Assembly (NCBI GenBank): GCA_020080175.1
Contig: JAGHQL010000245.1
Coordinates: 1-28,948, forward strand
Source of the DNA: Glutinoglossum americanum
Taxonomy: Eukaryota > Ascomycota > Geoglossomycetes > Geoglossales > Geoglossaceae
DNA length: 28,948 bases
Reading direction: 5' to 3'
Shown: in pieces, positions 16,966 to 27,409 of the stretch
How the letters are laid out: each line of letters begins with the position of its first letter
How positions within the stretch are numbered: position 1 is the stretch's first letter
Program-made: the position numbers and the translations under genes
Notes under the pieces: generated by a model
Databases searched by the model: none
The model's input: the letters and a program-made list of their open reading frames with translations, nothing else
What the model was told of the DNA's origin: nothing

Positions 16966-18759
16966 ATGTTGCTCAATATTGAACTAGTTTGGGCCGAATT
17001 AAGCATTGTGATACTTGTCTACTCTTTTTATTATATTTGGCACAGATTCTTCTCCTTTCAGGGGCTCCCAAGCAAGCTTCCATGGGCTGGTGGTGGTGGT
17101 TATGGTATTCTTGCAAGAGGGAGGGCCTCGTTCCGGAGCCTCTTCGGACTACGTGAGCTCATCGTTGAGGGCTACAACAAGGTTAGCACAGCCTTACACC
17201 ACACCTCCCGTCATCTTCTGCAATTTACAGCGTCTACAGTACTCAAAAGAGGAACGGCCATTTGTCCTTCCCAACATCTTATGTGGTCATGAGGTTATTT
17301 TGCCAATGTCACAAATGCGTTGGCTCTTGGAACAACCGGACCATATCCTCAACCAGCACGAGGTTAACAAGCAAGCCCTCTGCGCGGACCGGACGATGCT
17401 GGACCATAATATCATCGGCGAGGCACATCTTCGGGACTTCATTCGCCGGTCATTGACGCGAGATCTGGATACGCACGCAGGGGCTATCGTTGAAGAGATA
17501 GAGGATGGGCTGGAAGCTTTTTGGGGCTCTGATACTGAAAACTGGCGCGAGGTCACTCTTTACGATGGTATGCTCGGTATCATCGGGCAGCTTGTGAACC
17601 GTGTGTTTGTTGGTCTCCCGCTCTGCCGCGACCCTGAATTCCTCCACACCACGATGTCCTTTGCCCATCTTGTTGTTCTCACAGCTGGATTTATTAACCT
17701 CCTCCCGTCTTGGCTAAAGCCCATCTTTGGTCCAGTCGTCACCGCGTATGACAAGTTCCAGTACCGCAAGATCGCACGAGTCATCGAACCGATCGTGCGG
17801 AAGAGAGCCTTGAGTTTGGGACCGGGAGTCGCCCTTCAAAAGCAAGATTTCTCTCAGCCCAACGATTACATCCAATGGGCTCTTCGCGAGGCTTACACTC
17901 ACAGCGATGTGAGAGATCGCTCACCGGAGATGATTACAAAACGTCTAGCCGTCCTCGGGTTCGCAGCTATTCACTCTTCCGCAATCTCTATCACTAACGT
18001 ACTGTTCGACATTGCGGCTTCAGGGTCCTCTCTCTCTATACAACACGAACTCAGGTTAGAAGCAAAAAGGACAGCGGAAAAAGCTTCCAATAGCGCATGG
18101 AACAAAGCTTCTCTTGCTGGTATGGTTATGACAGATAGTATTTTGCGCGAAAGCATGCGGTTGTGGGGAATCATCAGCCATGGCGTTACGAAAAGCGTTA
18201 TCGCAAAGGAGGGAGTCACCCTGCCCTCTGGAGAACACCTACCTTACGGGACGAAGTGCGGTATCACGAGCTATGGCCCTCATCATGACCAGACTGTCTA
18301 CGATAACCCTTATACTTTCGACCCATTCCGCTTTTGCCGCGACAAACTATCCGGGGCGACCGACTCTTCTAGCAAGAGCGCTAATGCAACCCCGACGGCT
18401 TTTGTAACTACCACCGACTACTACATGGGCTTCAGCCATGGCCGAAACGCTTGGTGAGTATCTCCACCCCTCTTCTGCCTAAGCCTCACCTATTCCTACT
18501 GCTTCTTCCACCCGACATTCCGATTAGCCAATCGCTACTCGCCTCGCCGAAACTAACATCACCCAGCCCCGGCCGTTTCTTCGCCTCCCAACAACTGAAA
18601 CTCCTCCTCGCACACGTCATGCTCAAATACGAAATTGAGCCTATTCCGTCACGGCCGGAGAACCAGTGGCTGAATAACGCGATCGGGCCGCCCGTGAAAG
18701 AGAAAATCCGAATTCGGCGTCGGAAGGACGATGTCAGTTATGTCACAGTGGGAAGGTAA
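16966..18759 (+). CDS. Cytochrome P450, complete (kaurene-oxidase-like class)
   Basis: ER-bound monooxygenase, 540 residues. Exons 16966-17181, 17240-18453, 18567-18759 (phases 0 and 2). ATG 16966 is the first ATG in this frame and opens directly on a transmembrane anchor (~residues 8-30), then the GLPSKLPWAG hinge. The first splice gives EGYNKYSKEERPFVLPNIL, typical of the family. I-helix: GFAAIHSSAISITN, where the usual acid-Thr is replaced by His-Ser as in ent-kaurene-oxidase-like fungal P450s. K-helix: Glu376 and Arg379 in LRESMRL. Haem loop: FSHGRNACPGRFFA with Cys477; the second intron splits that Cys codon (TG|C). The C-terminus (NNAIGPP, IRIRRR) also matches. No defect seen. Such enzymes oxidise terpenoids and other metabolites; substrate unknown. 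Next to an Erg26-like dehydrogenase and tail-to-tail with another P450. Confidence 0.92.
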
Positions 18760-19488
18760 GATAGTAGAAGCTCTTCCGAGGAACTGCGGTGGAGAAAGAC
18801 AAGTACGGGCTTGATGTGATACTGGGATACGGGAAATGGATGGCAAAGTTACGAGACAGTGGGGTTGTGATGTTAGTTTTTCGTTGGGGAGGGTACATTC
18901 ACTGAACAGCTAGTTTGTATTGTGATATTATGTCTTCAATCGAATTCATTCTAACGTCCCATTGATCATACAACCCGAATATGCTCTTGCCCGACCATCG
19001 ATCTACGAACTTGATAGATTAGTGGCCTGGCTTGACCACCCAGATATCCAAAGCCCATTTGGACAATTTAGTGCATAATCGCTAAACCTCGCACCCCTCC
19101 GGCCGCTTTTACCGAAGTGGCTGCGAGCTCCAACCCCTCTCCGTACCCCGCGAAAAAAGTACTTCTTGGTACCCCGCTCCCTGAAACAGCGAGGGTCTAC
19201 GGGATTCCCACATTTTTCGGTCTTCGGTTTACACACTATGGCAGGCAGGACGTTTTGCCTCGCCAGCATATTCAAAGAGGAAGGGAATTGTTGCTTCTAC
19301 ACCTCATGGGACTATGCGCACACGATCGAGAAAACTGCGACAGAGTACCATATACCGCATGTAGAGGGATATATTGCCAAGTAAATACAATGTGACCAAC
19401 TCTGCCTTTCACCGCAGCCCAGGAAAGAATTTGCTTAAGTCATCGAACCGATCAAACAGTAACAGTACATAGAGCGAGAGAGCAGATC
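18760..19488. other. Convergent 3' intergenic region, 729 bases
   Basis: Lies between the stop codons of two convergent P450 genes, so it should hold both 3' UTRs and polyadenylation signals. Short open frames of up to 92 codons around 19117-19395 show no family resemblance. Confidence 0.6.
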
Positions 19489-21446
19489 CTACAAGTCCCG
19501 AAACCTTTCCTCGCCCCTCCTAACAAACCTCATCGGCACACACGCCCCGCGCAGCTGCAGGGTGATAATGCAGCCCATCTTATTCTGCCAGATCCAATGC
19601 GCCTTCTCCTCCGCCTTCCCCCACGTCTCCCTCTTCTGCTCCTTCGTCATCCTCTCCACCTCCTCGTCGCTTGCCCATTCGTCCACCGCCAGCTCCACGG
19701 AATATTGTGTCAATATCACCGATAGCGCTGCCAGGATCTCCACTTGCGCGAATCGCCGCCCGAGGCAGGCGCGCTGGCCTTCGCTAAAGGGGATGTATGA
19801 GCCTCGGATGGGTGAATAAAGGGAAGCCGGGGTCTCAGGGTCCTCAGTGTCGGCTGTCTTTGTTTCCGTGGCGTGTATGTTAATGACCGCGTCTGCTGTC
19901 CTGTTCTTGCCCTTGACCCAACGTTCCGGTTTGAATTCCTCGAGGTCGTTGTCTAGATTGTCCAACGGAAAATAAGGTTTCTGGGGATACTTAGGCGGAC
20001 CGTGGGGCCAAAACTTCGGGTTTCGGTGTACGGACGGAATGCAGAGCCTCACCATAGTGTTGGCGGGCACGGTGACCTCTTTTCCATCAACCACCAATTG
20101 CTGGGGTACAGAGTGGACAGCCTTTGGCACGGCGATCACTGGTGCAATCAGTCGTAGTTGTTCGTTCAAGACCGCGCACAACATTCCGGTCAGGAGGCGA
20201 GGAAGGTCCCGGTCGTAGTCCCATTCCGAGATTGGGCGACCCTGGAATACCTCCGTAAGCTCCTTCTGCACTTCCTGTTGTATTTCTGGATGAAGGGCCA
20301 GCAGCAGGAGTGAGAAGTGGATACTATTCGCAGATGTCTCGTGGCCTGCAATGACGAATACAAATAGGTTTCCCATAACCTCACTATCCGCAAAGCCTGT
20401 TGGGCTTTGCGATTTTCCATTTTTCCATTCATCTTGCCCTTTTATGAGTTGTTCTATTATGTCACTCGTTGAGGACTCGCTCGCCCCAGATCGAATGGTA
20501 GTCTTCTTTGCGGCAACCATCTCTTTCATGTACTTGCCCAATTCATCGTAGGCTTCATAGGACTTGCGCATTATTGCGAATGGAGAGTTCCCTGTATCAA
20601 ATTCATTAGTATATTTGCGGTAAGAACTTGCTCGGGGTTCTACGGACTTAGAAACCACGCTGGCAGGATCATTACGTAGAGCAAATTGTCCAAAAGGCAG
20701 CGAAGCGAATATGTGAAACTCATTGTGTGGCCGCCTGGGATGCTCTTCCCGGGCGCTCTGCTTTCTTCCGCTGCTGTTTGCCATTCCATCTTCTGGCCGA
20801 GCCCTGCACGGCTAATAACGTTTAGACTTAATCGCATCGTGTCGCCGGCAACTCGGCGAATCGTCCTACCGTTACCGCCAGGCCCTAGCCATGATTCCAG
20901 CATCGCCTGGCTTTGATCCAGCGTCTCCTTCCACACAAGTTGGATATTCTTCTCCGCGAATAAAGGACTCGTGAGCTTGCGGTGATAGCGCCACGCCGCG
21001 CCCTCGGAGCAGAGGATATTCTGGCCATAGATGTCAACAGTCCGATATAGATGAGTCGCTTTCGGGAAATCCGTCCCCCTGGCCGTAATTTGCGCAATAA
21101 CGTTTGCGTCTGCTGTATGCATGGTGATTCCGCCCGGTGCCACTGTGAGAAATGTGTCTGTTCGTAAGTTGGTGAAAGGCGCATGGCGGAGTTTCCATGG
21201 CCAGCTTGCGCTCACGAGACTACGCCATGACGTGGTGGACGGTGCAGGTAACAACCTATCCGCGAGCCTCAACAGAGTTCGGCTCATGAACATCGCAGTC
21301 ACCCGGTTGTAGGCGTAGAAGGGCACGACGACATATCTAATGCCCGATTTCTTTGCAATATGAATATTTCTTGCGAGGGGCAAACATACGCTGAGAAAGA
21401 GCGCGATGGACGATAGCAGAGTAGTCCAGGCAGGTAGGGAGAACAT
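19489..21446 (-). CDS. Cytochrome P450, complete, second family
   Basis: Haem-thiolate monooxygenase, 633 residues, longer than usual. Exons 21446-20648 and 20591-19489 (phase 1); the join reads PAWFLRNSPFAIMRKSYEAY. The donor is weak (A|GTCCGT) but is the only one I found that keeps the frame. N-terminal anchor at ~residues 8-27. Motifs: WRYHRKLTSPLF (C-helix), I-helix FVIAGHETSANS with a normal acid-Thr pair, K-helix NEQLRL (ExxR), FKPERW, and haem loop PFSEGQRACLGRRF with Cys542. An insert between the PERF region and the haem loop (about 30 residues, rich in T, E and D) plus an extended C-terminus explain the length. Head-to-head with the ABC transporter, sharing an 801-base promoter, which suggests co-regulation. 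Substrate unknown. Confidence 0.92.
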
Positions 21447-22247
21447 GAATGTAGATTGTCAAGACGGGCCTGTTTTGCTTTGCTCGTGGTATCCAGAAGA
21501 TATTCGCTCTTGGGTAGTCCAGAAGTTGAAGCTGTTTGGAAGAGATTAACAAGAACACAGATTAACAAATACCCTGAGCCGGGAAAGGATCATGTCGAAA
21601 AAAGCCCGAGATCGCCCGCCCGTTCTGGGAAGTGACAGCTCAGACCGCTCCTCAGGCTGGAAAACCGGCCGGATGAGGTGCAGACACATTGCATAGCATC
21701 AGCCCTGCTCGTTGCGCACATGCCGCATTCGGGCATGGATATACCCGTGAGTGAGCGGCGCGTAGCCACTGGGCGAATGGCGTGCTGTCGGGGTTTACGA
21801 GGGTTGGCACACTTTTGAAGCGACCCCACCAAACTCCGACACTTCGGACACGATAGTAATCAGACATCCCTGGCACAGATAAACCGGGACGCGTCCCCTC
21901 CCAGTAAAAAATCTGACAACCCACACCATCCTTCCTTCGGACGCAGACCCCTGTGGTTGTTACCTGTTTCGGCCCCCATCCATCTCAGCCCGCCAAAAAA
22001 GTGCAGATGAATTCGATGTCTCCAGGGCTCTAGCCTCTCGAAATTCCCGGTACTTTGTGTGACGGCCTGCCCTTGCCCTTGCTCCACATTCCAAATACTA
22101 GCCGAACCAAACACGGCTGCCCAACGTCGCAGACCTGACCATCCACCCCCGGATTTCCCAGCTCCAACCCATCCGGCGCATCTTCACGAGCAATCTCCAG
22201 TGTAAGGAAATTGATTAAGACTCATAGACGGCTTCCAGCATATCACG
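21447..22247. promoter_or_regulatory. Bidirectional promoter, P450 / ABC transporter
   Basis: 801 bases between two diverging start codons. It contains a perfect 12-base palindrome at 21886-21897 and CCGGCCGG at 21665-21672, which embeds back-to-back CGG/CCG half-sites of the kind bound by Zn2Cys6 regulators. No supportable ORF. Binding is inference. Confidence 0.6.
21886..21897. promoter_or_regulatory. Perfect palindrome GGGACGCGTCCC
   Basis: Twelve-base perfect dyad with an ACGCGT core, roughly 350 bases upstream of the transporter ATG and 440 upstream of the P450 ATG. Candidate dimeric transcription-factor site; the factor is unknown. Confidence 0.5.
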
Positions 22248-25200
22248 ATGTCCTTCGAGGGTGAAAAAAATCACGAGCTAGGAGTTTGTCAATTAGCGGA
22301 ACAATTGAAACGCCAGGCACTAAGCACTTCCGGTGAAAGTAATTTCCAAAATCCGTTTCTCGGGGTTTCAAAAGACCCAGCCTTGGAGCCAGTTAGTAAG
22401 AACTTCAGTGCAAATGCATGGATCTCCAACCTCACCGGCTTCACATCAAAAGACCCTAAGAGGTACCTTCGCAGGACTGCGGGCATTTCTTTCAAGAACG
22501 TGGAGGTCTATGGATTCGGCAGCCTCACGGACTACCAGAAAGATGTTGGAAATGTCGCGTTAGAGGTCGGCGCTTTCTTCCGGTGGATGATGGGGACGGG
22601 GAAGCAGAAGATTCAAATCTTAAGAGGGTTTGATGGACTTGTTGACCATGGAGAGATGCTGCTAGTGCTAGGCCGCCCTGGGAGCGGATGTTCGACTCTC
22701 CTAAAAACGATATCCGGCGATACCCACGGTTTTTTTGTCGCCCCGGAGTCAGAGATCAATTACAAAGGGATTCCCGCTGCCCAAATGCACGACCAATTCC
22801 GCGGCGAAGCAATCTACATGGCTGAAACCGATGTTCATTTCCCACAACTCACGGTCGGCCAGACATTACTATTCGCTGCCAAAGCTCGAGCTCCCCGCGA
22901 TTACACCTTCCCTGGTGTAACGCGGGAAATGTATGCAGAGCATATGAGAGACGTCATCATGGCAACTTTTGGCCTCAGTCATACAATGAACACCAATGTA
23001 GGAAATGATTTCATCAAGGGCACTAGTGGGGGTGAGAGGAAGAGAGTCAGCATTGCGGAGGCAGCCTTGAGCGGAAGTCCTCTGCAATGTTGGGACAACG
23101 CCACCAGAGGCCTAGACAGTGCCAATGCCCTCGAATTCTGCAAGACGTTAAGACTGTCAACGGAGCTGGCCGGCGCAACGGCGTGTGTAGCTCTGTATCA
23201 CGTTCCTGAAAGTATATATGATGTGAGAAGTCCCAAGGTAGAGATATACCTCTAGTATTTCTAACGATCGACAGATTTTCGATAAAGTCACAGTCTTATA
23301 CGAGGGTCGCCAGATTTTTTTCGGCTCCTGTCGCGAAGCCAAAGCTTTCTTCACAGATATGGGCTTCGAATGCCCGCAACGCCAGACAACCGCTGACTTC
23401 TTGACGTCCCTAACGAATCCCGATGAGCGCCTGATCAAGCCCGGTTACGAACACAGGACTCCACGTAGCCCTGACGAGTTCGTCACAGCGTGGGAAAACA
23501 GCCCCCAGTATACGAAGCTGATTCAAGGCATTGATAAATATAACAAGAAATACCCTATTGGTGGTAAATCTGTTGCGGAGTTTACAGCATCACGAAGGGC
23601 GCAGCAGGCGGAACATCAGTACGTCTATTTCACACCCTCCCTTTGCCCTCCATATTAAAACGCATTCGGCCGGCTCACTCCCGTGTAGGCGGGTCCAATC
23701 ACCATATACACTTTCTCTATATCAACAAGTTATGCTATGTGTCGAACGTGGTTTCCAGAGGTTACGTGGGGACGCCAGCCTCACAATCTCTGGAATCGTG
23801 GCGAATAGTCTCATGGCGCTTATCATTGGTAGCATTTTCTACAATCTGCAAGAAAACACAGCGAGCTTCTACAGTAGAAGTGTTTTGCTCTTCTTTGCGA
23901 TCTTACTAAACGCCTTTGCGAGTTCACTTGAGGTAATTATTCCAGCTACGCTGGGGGACATTTCGGATACTGACCCAAGCTCCAGATCCTGCTGCTCTAT
24001 GCTCAACGTCCGATTGTCGAAAAGCACGCTAGATATGCTCTTTATCATCCATCGGCCGAAGCGATTTCATCTATGATTTGCGATATGCCGTACAAAATCG
24101 GTAACTGTATTTCGTTTAATTTGGTCCTCTATTTTATGACCAACTTGCGAAGGACACCCTCAGCTTTCTTCGTCTTCCTGGTCTTCTCGTTCTTCACAAC
24201 AATGGCACTGTCCATGATCTTCCGAACTGTGGGTGCGAGCTCCCGAACCCTCGTCCAGGCCTTATGTCCTGCAACACTTATTAATGTGGCCCTCATGGTT
24301 TACACCGGGTTTGTAATCCCCCCAACGGAGATGGTTCCGTGGTTTCGTTGGATCCACTACATCGACCCGATCGCATACGCCTACGAGAGTTTAATGATCA
24401 ATGAATTCGATGGCCGAACATTCGAGTGCTCGACTTTCGTTCCGGCGGGGACTGGGTACGCGGATGTCGGCGGCCTAAATCACATTTGCTCCACAGTCGG
24501 AGCTGTAGCCGGATCGAGCGTTGTTTCCGGTACCGAATACATTAAGCTAAGTTTCAATTACCAGAGCGGGCATCTATGGAGGTATTTTTCGCAGCGACCA
24601 CAACTGTCTTACATTGGCTAATTTCAACAGAAATTTAGGAATTATTATCGCATTTATGATTTTCTTTATGTTTACCTACTTGGCTGCAACGGAGAGCATT
24701 GCGGCGAAGAAACCCAAAGGAGAAGTTTTACTTTTCCGTCGTGGATATCGAGAAACAGCTGTAAAGCGCCATAACGACATTGAAACATCTACCAAATCGG
24801 AGGGAAGGATCATCCAAGGCTCTCCCAAGGAAATGGACGGCGCTATTCAAAAGCAGACCGCGATCTTCCAGTGGAAAGACATCTGCTTCGACATCAAGAT
24901 CAAAAAAGAGCCGCGCCGGATTCTCGACCATGTCGATGGCTGGGTCAAACCCGGAACACTAACAGCTCTTTTTGTATATCCCCAGTCCATCCAAGTGTGG
25001 CAAAAATGGTAGCTTACGGTAATCGCATAGGGCCCTTCTGGAGCCGGAAAAACGAGTCTTCTAGATGTCCTCGCCACCCGAAATACTATTGGCACCGTCT
25101 CCGGTGAAGCTCTCGTCGACGGTCGCCAGCGCGATGTCTCTTTCCAGCGCAAGACCGGCTACGTTCAACAACAGGATATCCACCTCGAAACGACGACCTT

Positions 25201-27299
25201 GCGAGAGGCGCTGCGTTTTAATGCGATCATGCGTCAGCCAGCGAGCACAAGTAGGGAGGAGAAACTCGCCTATGTTGAGGAAGTTATTGAGCTTTTGGAC
25301 ATGGGAGCCTATGCCGACGCCATCGTGGGTGTACCGGGGGAAGGTTAGTTATCTCTACCTGCCTCGGCATTTTGACCCAGCGGCTAACTTCGTGGTAGGC
25401 CTGAACGTCGAGCAGCGAAAGAAATTAACCGTTGGTGCCGAGCTCGCCGCGAAACCAGAGCTGCTGCTTTTCCTCGACGAGCCGTGTTCTGGCCTCGACA
25501 GCCAAACATCATGGTCTATCCTTGGCCTCCTCGAAAAACTTGCTGCCCATGGCCACTCCATACTTTGCACGATCCACCAACCGTCAGCCACCCTATTTCA
25601 GCAATTTGACCGCGTTCTATTCCTTGGACCCGAAGGGAAACCAGTGTACTTTGGTGAGCTCGGTCAAGGCTGCTCAACCATCACCAGCTACTTCGAGCGG
25701 AATGGGGCCACGCCATGCCCCCCGGAGGCAAACCCCGCCGAATGGATGATGGAGATTATTGGCTGCGTCCCAGGTTCGCACAGCGATATCGATTGGCCCG
25801 AAGTCTGGCGAGGCAGTCCTGAGCTCGCTCAGGTTCACCGCGAATTGGATGAGATGAAGGAGAGGCTACGGCAAAACCCCACCATCAACGTGTCTGGCGA
25901 TAAAGCCGACTATCGAGAATTTGCGGCTCCGTTTACTGTGCAGCTTTGGGAATGCTTCAAGCGAGTCAATTCGCAGTATTGGAGATCACCTTCATATATC
26001 TATTCGAAGACTGCTTTGTCTCTTCTCACGGTATGTCATTCTAGACACCGCCTCATCTATGCTCGGTAGTTGACCGTAGCACTGTAGGCTCTCTTCTTGG
26101 GCTTCTCTTTCTACAAGGCGGACAATACCCTACAGGGTCTGCAGAATCAGACATTTAGCGTTTTCATGCTTTTGTAGGTTTACCCGTCTAATATCTCTAG
26201 TCCAGTGTTCAATCACACCGGCCATGGCTACTCTCATTCTGCTCTCGCCATTACTAACCGGTCTTGGGCTGGTAGAACCATATGCTCCAGCTTTGTCCCA
26301 CAAATTCTTCCCAACTTCGTCGTCCAGCGCTCTTTATACGAAGCCCGCGAGCGTCCCGCTAAAATATATTCCTGGCAAGTTTTCATGCTATCCAATATCC
26401 TAGTCGAGCTCCCATGGAACACGCTGATGGCAGTCTTCATTTTCGTCGCCTGGTATTACCCCATTGGAATGTTCCGTAACGCGCAGCCAACAGGCGCAGT
26501 GGCCGAGAGAGGCGGAACAATGTTCCTACTGGTATGGGCTTATCTGATGTTCGCGAGTACATTTGCGCACATGATCCAGGCAGGCATGGAGTTGGCAGAA
26601 ATGGCGGGAAATCTTGCCAACATGTCGTTCTTGTTTGCGTTGATATTTTGTGGGTTAGTATCTTCCCATACCCTTTCTAAAGTAGCACACTTCCTTCCCT
26701 TTAATAGTACAAACTAATTCGATCTTTTCTCTAGCATCCTCGTTGGTCCCTCGGCACTTCCTGGCTTCTGGATCTTCATGTACCGCCTCTCCCCGTTCAC
26801 CTATCTAGTCAGTGCTGTACTCTCAGTCGGTCTGGCTAACGCCCCCGCTCGATGCTCCGACATCGAGCTGCTCCATTTCGAGCCTGTTTCAAACATAACC
26901 TGTAGCTCGTACATGGCGTCTTACATTCAAAGGGCAGGTGGTTATATTGCCAATCCCGAGGCTACTTCCGATTGTAGCTTCTGCCCCATCAGCGATACAA
27001 ACACCTTCCTTGCAAGCATAAGCGTTGACTATAGTGATCGCTGGCGAGATTTTGGCCTCCTGTGGGTCTATGTTACATTCAACGCGGCCGCGGCTGCGGT
27101 ACTGTACTGGCTGGTCAGAATTCCCAAAAGGAGCATAGAGGAGGCAAAAATGCAGGAGCAGCAAGGGGAGCCGAAAGCGGCAATGGGCGATGCGGAAAAA
27201 AACAACAGAAGGACTGAGTCAATGGCAAAATACGACGGGGTGAAGGCAAGCAACGTTGTCATCAAGACTAGCTCGAGCAATGGGTTTTTAGATAGTTAG
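22248..27299 (+). CDS. PDR-type (ABC-G) full-length multidrug ABC transporter
   Basis: Plasma-membrane efflux pump using ATP to export lipophilic compounds. Exons 22248-23222, 23275-23618, 23689-23932, 23986-24581, 24631-24973, 25031-25343, 25399-26030, 26088-26173, 26276-26653, 26735-27299. All phases close, giving 1491 residues, normal for the family. Reverse order NBD-TMD-NBD-TMD. NBD1: Walker [10 protein letters not shown] (142-150), signature [10 protein letters not shown] (258 on), and Walker [12 protein letters not shown], degenerate as usual in fungal PDRs. NBD2: Walker [10 protein letters not shown] (835-843), signature LNVEQRKKL and [13 protein letters not shown]. The short ninth junction (intron 26174-26275, with a TACTAAC-like branch site) restores [18 protein letters not shown] at exact family spacing. 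No defect found. Shares its promoter with the adjacent P450, so self-protection or product export for a pathway is plausible. Confidence 0.94.
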
Positions 27300-27409
27300 C
27301 AAGAGGAAGAGGGGGATAACGTATGTGACGGCGAGTTTGCCGTTTATGGTAAGTTTGCTGGTAAGCGAGTACTTACTTTAATTCAACCCAGTAATCCCAT
27401 TCTATGCTC

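Noticed and set aside
23085-23130. Degenerate Walker B (CWDN) in NBD1 as inactivating damage
   Set aside because: This asymmetry is the norm in fungal PDR transporters.
26174-26275. Apparent break in the ABC transporter: a stop right after FMLL, and an alternative small exon ending in NHTG
   Set aside because: Splicing GT at 26174 to AG at 26275 restores family spacing exactly, and the interval holds a TACTAAC-like branch site. It is an ordinary 102-base intron.
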